In this document: positions 53,725-62,855 of the stretch, piece after piece
Layout: every line of letters starts with the position of its first letter
Position numbering within the stretch: the first letter of the stretch is position 1
Assembly: GCA_022571985.1 (NCBI GenBank)
Contig: JACZWU010000006.1
Span: 124,001 to 188,000, forward strand
DNA from: Candidatus Zixiibacteriota bacterium
Lineage (GTDB): Bacteria; Zixibacteria; MSB-5A5; GN15; FEB-12
Length of the DNA: 64,000 nucleotides
Direction: 5' to 3'
Translations under genes and position numbers: made by a program
Notes under the pieces: model-generated
The model's input: only the letters and a program-made list of their open reading frames with translations
The model's database searches: none
What the model was told of the DNA's origin: nothing

Positions 53725-56073
53725 TTATGGTTCGCTTACAACGACGCACACAGCCCAGACTGAAGCGTCCTGAAAAGACCTTATGCGAAACTGAATGCTT
53801 GATGCTGTGCCAATAAAGAAAGGACGTAACAAATTTGAATTGCTGCCGGTTGGGCCAAGATGATCTCCTCCGAACCACCAATTTCCTGGAGTACGAGCCC
53901 CATCGATGCGGAAAATATCAGCTGCAAACATGTCTCCCCTATCATGATCGTGCCTGGGGTCGCTACTACTCATTGCAATGAAGGCAACGACTTTACGAGG
54001 AGAGCCAAAAAATACCGTTTCCAAAGTAGTACCGTTGTCTGCCTTAATCCAGCGCACAACGGTGGGCTGGGTTAGCCGTCTGAGTTGATCAGCACTCAGA
54101 CTAGCCCCTGAGAGTGCAGCCAGCTGAATTGCCGCTGATCCGGTCCCAGAGATATCTCTGATTCTGAATACCTCTCGATCACTGTCATCAGGTTCAATGA
54201 AGATAAGGTGTTCCCCGCTAGTCTTAATTGCCCACTCAGGAAGGCCACTGCTGGCTTTGCGAATCTTTAACCCACCTGTTGTTCCGGCATTGTCCAATTG
54301 TAAGGGACCTGTCATGGTATCGCCAGCTAAACGCACATACATTTGTTGATCGACGAATGCATAGGCTGGATCGCACGACTCACCATATTCATCCACAGCG
54401 GTAATGGGGATGAGGTTACCACCCGGGTCCAAGTTAACGGTTGCCGTCCAGGCCTCCGAATCATCAAGGGAAACGACCTCGACACCTCGAATGTGGATAG
54501 CCGTGCGTTGTTCTTTGGTCCCAGTAAGGGTGACTGTTCCGGCTGTTGTCGGCGAGGCTACCGGATTCACCGTCGGTGCTTTGGGGCATCGATATATATA
54601 AGATTCGACAGCAAATTGAACATATTCTACTACCTCAGAGTAGCGGCCTACTGTGTCCTTGCCTAATACGGCAAAATACCAATCTCCACTGACCGGTGGA
54701 ACGATATAAGCCAAATTGGTACCAGCTGCTACATCTCTTTCTATTTCATTGCCGGTACCGGTTGTCGGCGGCGTATTCCGGCGTCCTACAATCCGAAGCC
54801 CAGCATAGTTCGTGATAGGGCGATCAGTCCAGGCCACTTCGATTACCCTGCTAGCGTGAATCGTCATCTCAACATCCACAGGTGGCAAGGGTAATAAATC
54901 CGCAAGGCTGAGCTTTAACGCGTCATTGATCCGGAGTAATCCCCAGCCATGGGTTCGAGTAAATACATTGGCATCCATCTGGGGCGGTTTAGATGCGCTC
55001 TGAATTAGCGCCCGATGCACATCATAGGGATTCCAGCCAGGATTCTGCGCTAGCAGTAGTGCTGCAGCGCCGGCTACGGTTGGTGTCGCATAAGACTCAT
55101 AAGTCGTTCCATAAGTGGAAGTGGCCAAGAGAGTTAAACCAATGCCCCAGGAACGAGCCGTTGAGTAGTCACTTTGACGATACCCTCCTACATTAATCGC
55201 CTCGTAAGGTTTGGGGAACTCAGTTTCTGCATTGGTATTGTTCGCGTGCGCATCCACCACCACTACACCTTCAGAAACGGCATACAGTGTGGCAAACCGT
55301 CTCCCCCATGAGCCCGTGTATGAAATCGAAATGACATGCACACCCAAATCGCTCAGGCGTATAATCGCGCCGGAAATGTTGTTCTGATAGGCAAACCTGA
55401 CCATTGCTTGCGGTGCCGTACCCAAGTAGTCAATGTTGTTATCTGCGATTGCTACGCAACGCGGTACTGTGCGATCCCCGTGACCAGTACCGAAAGGGTC
55501 AATAGGATTACCTCCGGTATCAGTATAAAGAACAAATTTGGTATGAGTACCTGCCTGAATTGCAGCCCAATCAGCTGCCTGGTCGCCAGTCCCTCCCAAC
55601 TCGGGACGTGTGTAATCGGCTCCCGTATTCCAATAGGGCATTTCTATAAGGCCGATGATAATCCCAGCGCCCATAATTGCATCCAGGGCCGACAGATCGG
55701 TAGCGTGAGTCAGTTGTTGGTCTGTCAACGCGAAGTCAAGTCCATCTGGATCATTAGAATTATACAGCGGCCGTGGAAACTCTTCGATATACACAGAACG
55801 GACTTCTGGTCGAGCGAGTAGCCAGCGATAGATCTCATCAACATCGATGTCCGGATCTTCTACATTGATGACCATATATCGTAAGAGATCGACCTTTTTA
55901 CCAGTACCACGTCGCTTCGCTCGTTGAAGTGCGAGCTCAGATGGTTCAGATTTTGGGAAAGCATTTGTTAGCTTTAGACCTCTGCCCAACTCTCTAACCA
56001 CTGAAGCTAAGGTCCTTGCCTTACTAACGTCCTCTAGTTCTACGAATATGCGAGTGAGAGATTGTTTATCCAT
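53725..56073 (-). CDS. Divergent intracellular S8-like protein with a phage tail-fibre motif
   Basis: The protein has 782 residues, a strong AAGGAGG ribosome site and no signal peptide. Residues about 1-100 resemble an inhibitor-I9-like pro-region. The S8-like fold covers about 110-395: the Asp position is Glu144 in GLIEMPYWNTG, His198 lies in GTGHGDRT, an Asn pair in AHANNTN and Ser327 in TYESYATPTVAG. Thus His and Ser are kept but the Asp is Glu. FN3-like modules follow (about 395-580), then AGDTMTGPLQLDN (583-595), the motif of phage tail fibres, and a beta-rich C-terminus. Low or altered protease activity is possible. It is coupled with the small gene 53,395-53,691. Confidence 0.78.
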   Translation of the reverse strand: MDKQSLTRIFVELEDVSKARTLASVVRELGRGLKLTNAFPKSEPSELALQRAKRRGTGKKVDLLRYMVINVEDPDIDVDEIYRWLLARPEVRSVYIEEFPRPLYNSNDPDGLDFALTDQQLTHATDLSALDAIMGAGIIIGLIEMPYWNTGADYTRPELGGTGDQAADWAAIQAGTHTKFVLYTDTGGNPIDPFGTGHGDRTVPRCVAIADNNIDYLGTAPQAMVRFAYQNNISGAIIRLSDLGVHVISISYTGSWGRRFATLYAVSEGVVVVDAHANNTNAETEFPKPYEAINVGGYRQSDYSTARSWGIGLTLLATSTYGTTYESYATPTVAGAAALLLAQNPGWNPYDVHRALIQSASKPPQMDANVFTRTHGWGLLRINDALKLSLADLLPLPPVDVEMTIHASRVIEVAWTDRPITNYAGLRIVGRRNTPPTTGTGNEIERDVAAGTNLAYIVPPVSGDWYFAVLGKDTVGRYSEVVEYVQFAVESYIYRCPKAPTVNPVASPTTAGTVTLTGTKEQRTAIHIRGVEVVSLDDSEAWTATVNLDPGGNLIPITAVDEYGESCDPAYAFVDQQMYVRLAGDTMTGPLQLDNAGTTGGLKIRKASSGLPEWAIKTSGEHLIFIEPDDSDREVFRIRDISGTGSAAIQLAALSGASLSADQLRRLTQPTVVRWIKADNGTTLETVFFGSPRKVVAFIAMSSSDPRHDHDRGDMFAADIFRIDGARTPGNWWFGGDHLGPTGSNSNLLRPFFIGTASSIQFRIRSFQDASVWAVCVVVSEP

Positions 56074-56498
56074 TTTGACCTCCTTACAATCATTTCAGAT
56101 ACAATTTTATCTAGGACAACCCTTATTTTCTTCTCAGCTGAATCAATTCTATGCACTTTTCGAACAGCAAATATCAGACAATGAATATATGGTTCACCAA
56201 ATAGTTCTGTCTTTTTCTCTTCCCGCTGAATGAATTTTACTTGAGATGTGCTTTGGCTTGTATCAAAGAAAAATACAAGGTCCGGCAAATTAATATTACT
56301 GGCCTCTTCATAAATGCTATCTGGCAACCACGTCAAATCTCCAGGATTGTACCTCAACAAGTTTACTAAGATATAGGCATTAGGGTGTGAACCTACGCTA
56401 AAAAAACCAGAAACTGTTTGGGCAGATAAGTTTGTTGCCAATAGACTCTGACCAAATACTATTATAGCTAAAGTGGAAGCAATTCGTAATACCCTCAT
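56040..56498 (-). CDS. Small exported protein upstream of the S8-like gene
   Basis: 152 residues from ATG 56,498, chosen because GGAGGGG lies upstream; a longer frame starts at 56,558. A signal peptide is visible (MRVLRIASTLAIIVF and cleavage after SAQ). The mature part is small and has no recognised domain. The last ~35 residues are read through the 34-bp repeat and into the leader of the S8-like gene, overlapping its start by 34 bases. The C-terminus may therefore be an acquired read-through tail. Function unknown. Confidence 0.5.
   Translation of the reverse strand: MRVLRIASTLAIIVFGQSLLATNLSAQTVSGFFSVGSHPNAYILVNLLRYNPGDLTWLPDSIYEEASNINLPDLVFFFDTSQSTSQVKFIQREEKKTELFGEPYIHCLIFAVRKVHRIDSAEKKIRVVLDKIVSEMIVRRSKWINNLSLAYS
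56093..56126. repeat. 34-bp direct repeat, copy 2
   Basis: Second copy of the repeat at 51,303-51,336, in the same orientation. Here the sequence is read in a different frame by the small exported protein and lies just upstream of the S8-like ribosome site. Two mismatches only. Confidence 0.75.
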
Positions 56499-57310
56499 AT
56501 TAGCCCCTCCAATAAATTTACATACAAATTCTGTTAGGCTTGTAGCAAGTTTCGCCACAGGAGTATAGGCGAGTCGCTAGTCATACAATATTGGTATAAT
56601 CCCTGCGTACTCCGGTAAATTGCTATACACACTGTAAGTTGTCAAGCTCTTTTTTTCGAATTAAACATAGCAGTGACCACTCTTTAGAATAGCCAAAGCC
56701 TTGTTAATAAACGAAGTTTACTGTCAAGGTACTTTTAGTAACAAGAATTGCTGTAATTAGGGCTCATTTGATCCGTATTAGTTTTGACCTGCCCCCCATA
56801 TATAGGACCAATTTAAGAGTTACTATATTGTGCTTAATCAAGGAAAGATAATCAAATAGGCAGGACTATAAAAATAATCCTGCCCAACGCAGGGCTGTCT
56901 CTGAGTGAGACAGAGGGGGGCTTTTGAGAATTACTATAGTTTAGGAAATTGTCCAAAAATGTCAACATCTAATTTTCTGCTCAGGTGATTTTTTTGAATT
57001 CAGGAACCTAAATTTACTGGATTTTCAATTCTTATGGCAGTTTTATAGTTCTTACCCCTGCTACAAGTTTCACATTTATCCTATTCCACATAACTTCATG
57101 ATACTCATTTCTTTACTCCCTTACACTCATTTCAATTTTTCACTTAACGCTATTTCTCTGGCTCAGTAAGCTTTTCCATTTCCACTGGAAATGCCACTCT
57201 GATCTCTGGAGGTTCCGCTCTCATAGATCCTCCTTAAAAGCATATCTATCCAGAGAAATCAGAGACGCTATGAAAAATCATCAATACAGTTGTAAGGAGG
57301 TGGCAGAATA
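56499..57310. other. Intergenic region with several hairpins
   Basis: No credible gene is seen in this 812-bp stretch. Hairpins: CCTGC/GCAGG (56,879-56,893), CTGTCTC/GAGACAG (56,895-56,913), and a larger imperfect one CTCTGATCTCTGG (57,197-57,209) pairing with CCAGAGAAATCAGAG (57,250-57,264), enclosing GGAGG/CCTCC. It separates two divergent gene groups, so promoters and possibly an RNA element lie here. Confidence 0.45.
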
Positions 57311-57478
57311 ATGACAACATCAAATGGAAAAGGCGATAAGCCTGATTTCAAAGGTTCACTTGACGTAGCTGCATGGTTTAATACTGACAGCGACGGCAAC
57401 ACCTATTTGTCTGTAGTGCTTGGAAACCGTATCAAGCTCGTCAAGAATGAGCAAAAGCTGGAAGACCAGTTCATGTGA
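57311..57478 (+). CDS. Small conserved-looking protein (55 residues)
   Basis: A strong AAGGAGG lies 11 bases upstream of ATG 57,311. The product (FKGSLDVAAWFNTDSDGNTY then LSVVLGNRIKLVKNEQK) has the compact strand pattern of small single-strand-binding-like or DUF736-like element proteins; this is a guess. It precedes the large integrase by 372 bp. Too short for long-frame lists but with good initiation signals. Confidence 0.6.
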   Translation: MTTSNGKGDKPDFKGSLDVAAWFNTDSDGNTYLSVVLGNRIKLVKNEQKLEDQFM

Positions 57479-57850
57479 GCTGGTTTGGTTTTCACTAAAG
57501 TTTTATTTATTTTTTTTTGCTTTTTTAACTCAAGATATAAGAACTCTCTATGGCAATTCTACAAATATCAACTTGTAATACAAAAACACGAACAAGCAAA
57601 TCTCGTGTACGACAGTATTTTCACATTGCAAAAAATTCAGTTATGCATGCTACTTAGCCACGACGGAAACCGAAAATCTTAAATACTCCAGTGTCTTTAC
57701 TAATTCAAATTAACTGATCACAAGACTATAAATTGTCTGTGTAGCTCCTGAGATTAACAGATTAGTTCTTCGCCTGGTGCGGGCGTAGGCTATTTCTGTT
57801 ACAAAATAGGGGCAAAGTATAAGTGCTCCAACTGCATTACAAATGAAACA
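57479..57850. other. Intergenic gap before the large integrase
   Basis: A 372-bp A+T-rich stretch. I see no gene, repeat or hairpin I can support. It probably holds the integrase promoter and possibly its binding sites. Confidence 0.4.
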
Positions 57851-59104
57851 ATGAATCAGTCAGAAATTCAGTTGCATCCTGAAGGCAAAATCGACGTTCA
57901 CCAGCGGCAGCAACGTTATAATGCGGCATTCCTAAAGTTCACACACAAGAATACAGTCATAGCCGAAAACAAGAAGTTGATACTAGAATTCCTCAGGGAC
58001 TGTGCGCTCGGAAAAACAGTGATTGGCAGGAGTAAAAAACGTATTGGTCCGGCCCGTTGCCACAAGTATCTCAGCATCCTTGGTCAAGTTTCCAATTGGT
58101 TGGGTAAGTCATTTCTGGCTGTTATGCAGCACGACATGGAAAATCTGATTGAACGTCTTGAAGGAGACCGACTTATCTCAGCCAAAGGCAAACCATTTGC
58201 CGAGGCAACTAAAGCAGACATAAAGAAAACCATTAAAAAGTTCTGGAAGTGGAAAGATGGAAAAAATAAGACCTATCCTGAGCTTGTAGAGTGGATTGAG
58301 TCATACGACCCTGTGAAGGACGTACAGGCTTTGCGAAAAGAGGAAGTAGAAAAGATGGTTGAGCACTGTGCCAATCCAAGGGACAAGGCACTTCTGATGG
58401 TGCTGTTGGACTCCGGAGCGCGGGCAGAAGAGCTTCTTAATGTACGGCTGAAGTCGGAACATCTAGTATGGAAAGAAGATCTGGGCTGTTACAAGATGAG
58501 AATTGAATTTAGTAAGACCAAGCCTAGGACTATATCGCTGCCGCTATGTACCAATCACTTGCGAGCATGGCTTGATGTACATCCTGCTAAGGGCAATGAC
58601 CAAGCCCAGTTATTTCCAATGTCTTATGGCAATTTGAGGATGCAAGTTCGTAGAATTGGGCAGAGGGTGCTCGGAAAGAAGGTTTCTCCTCATATGCTGA
58701 GGCACAGCTCTGCCACATTTTATGCGAACAAACTAAGCAGATACCAGCTATGCTACAGGTATGGTTGGACAATGTCCAGCAGGGTAGTGGATAGGTATCT
58801 TGATCGCGAGGGGATTCTCGAGGAAGGAATAGCTGATGTTGTGAAGGCGGATGAGATGCTAACCGCACACAAGCAGAATCAGACTTTGAGAGAAGAGCTT
58901 TCCTTGGTTAAGGAATCTAATGCTGAATTGGCATCAAGATTCCAAGAGCTGCAAGAAGAGCTTCAAGCCATTAGGGACGGTAAAGGATGGCTGAGCATGC
59001 TGATGGATTTGAAGAGGCGCCAGGACTGCCTGGCTGAGATGGTTAAGGGAAAGAAAAGGGATGGATTTGATTTTGTATTCGAGAATGGAGATCGCGTTAC
59101 GTGA
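57851..59104 (+). CDS. Tyrosine recombinase with archaeal-type features
   Basis: This 417-residue protein has an N-terminal helical DNA-binding region (about 20-160). Catalytic motifs: Arg in LLDSGARAEELLNV, HxxR in SPHMLRHSSATFY, and Tyr in VVDRYLDREG after YRYGWTMSS. The 'GWTMSS...YLDREG' ending resembles recombinases of archaeal viruses and integrative elements rather than XerC/D (from memory). A C-terminal coiled coil (ELSLVKESNAELASRFQELQ, about 345-385) is an unusual addition. Likely acts on an internal or second element. Confidence 0.87.
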   Translation: MNQSEIQLHPEGKIDVHQRQQRYNAAFLKFTHKNTVIAENKKLILEFLRDCALGKTVIGRSKKRIGPARCHKYLSILGQVSNWLGKSFLAVMQHDMENLIERLEGDRLISAKGKPFAEATKADIKKTIKKFWKWKDGKNKTYPELVEWIESYDPVKDVQALRKEEVEKMVEHCANPRDKALLMVLLDSGARAEELLNVRLKSEHLVWKEDLGCYKMRIEFSKTKPRTISLPLCTNHLRAWLDVHPAKGNDQAQLFPMSYGNLRMQVRRIGQRVLGKKVSPHMLRHSSATFYANKLSRYQLCYRYGWTMSSRVVDRYLDREGILEEGIADVVKADEMLTAHKQNQTLREELSLVKESNAELASRFQELQEELQAIRDGKGWLSMLMDLKRRQDCLAEMVKGKKRDGFDFVFENGDRVT

Positions 59105-59682
59105 CATGTGTATCAGGAAGAAGATTGAATGAGCGGAGGATTTGTCCATCCTTCGGATGGGGATGGGTGTTACCCGGCGCTTCGCGCCGGGCTGGTGTTA
59201 TGTGAGTCTCTAAAGAGGGGTGATTGTGGATAACCTACGGTTTCCATGGATATTGACGGTTTCTGGGGTTAAGTTGTTGGGAATTAACGGGGTATATGGA
59301 AGAGGAGTAATAATAGGGCTAGGAATTGGAAACCGTTGCTTAAATATCGCACTAACTGAGAAAAGCTATAAAAGGATTAATTGCTGAAATCACGTAGTTC
59401 CAATACTCATACATCACTGTGCCAGTATGTCAACCCAATAAAGGCAGTTAGTTGTCTTTCGAACTTAAAGGCCTAATGTACTTTCTGTCACGCTGAGTTG
59501 CTTTACCACAAGGTCTTGAAATATTATAGTGATTAGCATATATTTATTTTGTTCTCTGTGAGAATTTGAGGGCGAAAATTAATAGATCATAAGTAATAAG
59601 CATGGATTAAAATCAATTCTCCTTTAATGAATAGCCCGATTAATAGGACTGAAACGAAAGTACTGACGAGCACCATGACAAT
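59105..59682. other. Intergenic region with two TTC-loop hairpins
   Basis: CCATCC-TTC-GGATGG (59,146-59,160) and CCCGGCGC-TTC-GCGCCGGG (59,173-59,191) follow the integrase stop closely, but neither has a T-run, so they are not simple terminators. They could be extragenic palindromes or recombination folds. No gene seen in the rest. Confidence 0.5.
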
Positions 59683-60735
59683 ATGAAAATAGCCATAACA
59701 GCGGACCTGCACCTCAGGAATAGTGGCGAACACCCCGAACGATATAATGCTTTGCAGAACATCTTCGAACAGACAACCGCCGAAAGTATCGAACACCTAA
59801 TCATCGCTGGAGATCTGTTTGACAAGGACTTCCACGACTACTCTGAATTTGAGGCCCTCTGCAAGAAATATAGCAAGCTCCAACTGCATATAATCCCGGG
59901 CAACCACGATCCGAATATTAGCGGTAAAAGAATAGTTGGGAACAACATTCAAATTTACACAGCCCCCACTGTCATTGAGATAGATTCCACGACTCTTCTT
60001 TTCATACCGTATGAAGAGAAAGTATCATTGGGCGAGAAAATCGCCGAAAAGGAAGTGCAAATAGTCGGAAAAAATTGGATCCTTGTTGCTCATGGTGACT
60101 TCTACGAAGGAGTAAAAGAACAAAACCCCCAAGAACCTGGAGTTTATATGCCGATTTCAAGGAAGGATCTAGATAGATTCAATCCTAGAATCGTTCTCCT
60201 CGGCCACAGTCACCAGCCATTGAGCCAAGGTAAGGTCCATTTCCCAGGCTCTCCTTGTGGCTTGGGCATCAACGATAAAGGAAAAAGAAGTTTTCTGGTT
60301 TATGATACGTCCGATGAAAACATCTTTCCTAGAGTTGTCAACACAGATATTCTATTTTTCGACGAATCCTTTATAATCGTACCAGCTGACAACGAACTTG
60401 ATTTTCTCCAACAAGAGATTAAGAAAAGGATAGAGTTCTGGAACATTGACCCTTCCGATTACGCCAAGGTTCGGGTTAGAGTTAAGGCCGTGGGTTACGC
60501 GACAGATAGGGGTACAATACAAGCAGCGCTTAAACAGGGATTTGAGAAATTTAAGTATTTTAATGACGAAGGTCCGATGATTGACGAGCTGTCAGTAAGT
60601 TTGGATCACCAATTAGCAGCGATAGCCGAACAAACTACGAAGCTCATTGATGAGCTTGACTGGGCCTTTGGAGGGGATGAACCGACCAAAGACCAAGTGA
60701 AAATCGCGGCATTATCTATTATCTACAAAGATTGA
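59683..60735 (+). CDS. Mre11/SbcD-like metallophosphoesterase
   Basis: This 350-residue protein belongs to the DNA-repair exonuclease family. Metal-binding motifs: ADLHL (Asp8, His10), GDLFD (Asp44), GNHD (Asn74-Asp76), VAHGDF (His137) and LGHSHQP (His175, His177), as in SbcD/YhaO/Mre11. The C-terminal ~130 residues are a capping-like region. The stop codon sits 8 bp before the TTG start of the Rad50-like partner. The pair probably processes DNA ends, as an island defence or repair module. Confidence 0.92.
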   Translation: MKIAITADLHLRNSGEHPERYNALQNIFEQTTAESIEHLIIAGDLFDKDFHDYSEFEALCKKYSKLQLHIIPGNHDPNISGKRIVGNNIQIYTAPTVIEIDSTTLLFIPYEEKVSLGEKIAEKEVQIVGKNWILVAHGDFYEGVKEQNPQEPGVYMPISRKDLDRFNPRIVLLGHSHQPLSQGKVHFPGSPCGLGINDKGKRSFLVYDTSDENIFPRVVNTDILFFDESFIIVPADNELDFLQQEIKKRIEFWNIDPSDYAKVRVRVKAVGYATDRGTIQAALKQGFEKFKYFNDEGPMIDELSVSLDHQLAAIAEQTTKLIDELDWAFGGDEPTKDQVKIAALSIIYKD

Positions 60736-60743
60736 GGTCAACG

Positions 60744-62855
60744 TTGGCTATTAGGATTGACAGAATAAAGGTGAACCGGGGTGGCCCGCTGCGAAGCGAT
60801 TTCGAGCTCAAGGCAGGTGATTTGAACCTTATTTATGGGCAGAACGAGACAGGAAAAACATACATAGTGGAGACGATGATAAATTTCCTTTTCAGGACTG
60901 GTAGCAAGTCCCCCGCCAAATGGGAGCTTAGGGATTGGGACGCGAATGGAAGAATTATTGTCTCTGGGTTAAAGGACAAGCTACTGTCGTTTACGAAAAC
61001 TGGAAAGAAGCTTGAGTATTTCTGGGAAGAAGTTTCGGGACTGCCCAGTGACCTATCTCGCTTACTCGTTGTAAAAGCAGGCGATACTCTGTTAACAGAG
61101 GATGACATAGATGGTGTTGGCAGGCGCATACTCAAAGATTGCCTTTCCGGTAAAGGGTTTCTCGACAGCATAGCGAAGAGAATTCCTGTTACGCTACAAA
61201 AAGCGACAATACTGAATCGCCAGATCGTCGGTGAACAAAGAGGTGAACTAATCAATAGGGTCGATTGCGAGGCACGACTCCAAAAATTGAACACTCTTCG
61301 AAAGGATTTCGAAGATGACTACGCCACCGGAGAGGTATATTCCCTCCGACAGAAAAAGGAAATGACAGAAGCCGAGCTCAACAACCTTGAGAAGGCAAAG
61401 CGCTATTTTGCTGGGCAGCTGCACGAACAGATACAGACATTACTCAAGAAAAAGGGAGAGCTCCCCGCCGAAGAAAGCCTCACAAAGCTCGAAAAAGATA
61501 TTGGCATTTACAACATGAAACAAGCAGAAGCTAAGACTAAACTAGATAAGCTCAGCGAATTGGAGGGTAGCAGCGACAACTATAGGTGGGCAAGGGCTGC
61601 ACGTGAAGACTACTCGGAGATTGTTAGCAAACAATCCGAGTCAGGGCCAAAGCCAATCTTGATAGTCCTCGCATTTCTTTTTTTTCTGGTCGCCGTCATA
61701 ACAGGCTTATTTGGCTTGAATATTCCCCTTATTGCCTGTAGCATCGCTGCGATAGTTTTCTTCTTTTTGTACTATATGAAAACTAAGAATGCGCTTGCCA
61801 TACAGGGCAAAAGCGAGGAGTTGGATAAACTCAAGCTAGATTATAGCAAAAGGTTCGGTTCCGAGCTCACCAACAAGGCGGCCCTCAATGCGCAACTCGA
61901 GAAACTCAATGAAAACTACATCCGCGCCAATACTCTGAGGGAAGCGTCGAGCGAGCTTACACTTGAAGTCAATACCTACAAGATCAGAATTACCAAAACC
62001 CTAAAAGACTTCACAGGTGCAGAAAAGCAGCCGCAGCAATGGGAAGAGTCAGTCAGGTCCCTCAAGAAAGAAAAAAAGGAACTTGAAGAAGAAATTCTCT
62101 CAAGAGAAAGAAAACTTATCTCATTGGGTGTGAAAGAAGGAGAGTTCCTTGACAAACATCCAGGAGTGGAGTGGGACACCAACCGATACGATATCGTCAG
62201 TGAAGAGCTATCAGACATAGATGAAAATTTAAATGAAAAGTTGACAAAACTAGACGATCTGATAGTTCGGATTAACCAAGAAACTGGCTCACGAAGTAGT
62301 GAGTGGGAAATCTTGTTCACTGAGCTCAGTTACTTGTGTAATCAAGTTTCAGAAGAATACAAGAATATTACTTCTGGCATTCTTGCAAAAGTGATGGTCA
62401 GCTCCGTTATTGAGGAATTCCGTAAAAAAGAAGATTCTAGAATAGAAAACGGTTTGAAGCGGGACGAGGTTTTGAAGCCCCTCCAAGCTCTAACGGTAGG
62501 GAGGTATAACAAAATAACGCTCGATGAAGAAAAGGGACTGATCCTAGCTACAGCCGAGGACGAGGAATTTCCACTTGTAGACATTAGCACTGGCGCCCGG
62601 GAACAAATTCTCATCGCACTCAGAATCGGTTTTGCGTCGATAGTAATGGAAGGGCAAGCTGCATTTCTAATCCTCGATGATGCCTTTCAGCATTCCGACT
62701 GGGATCGCCGGAAGAATATGGTTGACTACACCATAAACCTTGTAAAGAATGGATGGCAAATTTTCTACTTCGCCATGGATGACCACATAAGGGATTTGTT
62801 TCTGAACAATGGGAAGAAGTTGGGAGTTAGGTTTCAAAGCTTGGAACTGCATTGA
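60744..62855 (+). CDS. Rad50/SbcC-like ATPase with an internal membrane hairpin
   Basis: I chose TTG 60,744 because GAGG at 60,734-60,737 gives good spacing; the longest frame starts at TTG 60,732. About 703 residues. Walker A LIYGQNETGKT lies near residue 30-40, the ABC signature VDISTGAREQILIALR near 610 and Walker B AAFLILDDAFQH near 640. Charged coiled-coil regions lie at about 180-300 and 360-560. In the middle (about 302-350) are two hydrophobic helices (ILIVLAFLFFLVAVITGLF and IACSIAAIVFFFLYYM). This resembles YhaN-type rather than typical SbcC proteins (from memory). Probably complexes with the Mre11-like protein at the membrane. Confidence 0.88.
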   Translation: MAIRIDRIKVNRGGPLRSDFELKAGDLNLIYGQNETGKTYIVETMINFLFRTGSKSPAKWELRDWDANGRIIVSGLKDKLLSFTKTGKKLEYFWEEVSGLPSDLSRLLVVKAGDTLLTEDDIDGVGRRILKDCLSGKGFLDSIAKRIPVTLQKATILNRQIVGEQRGELINRVDCEARLQKLNTLRKDFEDDYATGEVYSLRQKKEMTEAELNNLEKAKRYFAGQLHEQIQTLLKKKGELPAEESLTKLEKDIGIYNMKQAEAKTKLDKLSELEGSSDNYRWARAAREDYSEIVSKQSESGPKPILIVLAFLFFLVAVITGLFGLNIPLIACSIAAIVFFFLYYMKTKNALAIQGKSEELDKLKLDYSKRFGSELTNKAALNAQLEKLNENYIRANTLREASSELTLEVNTYKIRITKTLKDFTGAEKQPQQWEESVRSLKKEKKELEEEILSRERKLISLGVKEGEFLDKHPGVEWDTNRYDIVSEELSDIDENLNEKLTKLDDLIVRINQETGSRSSEWEILFTELSYLCNQVSEEYKNITSGILAKVMVSSVIEEFRKKEDSRIENGLKRDEVLKPLQALTVGRYNKITLDEEKGLILATAEDEEFPLVDISTGAREQILIALRIGFASIVMEGQAAFLILDDAFQHSDWDRRKNMVDYTINLVKNGWQIFYFAMDDHIRDLFLNNGKKLGVRFQSLELH

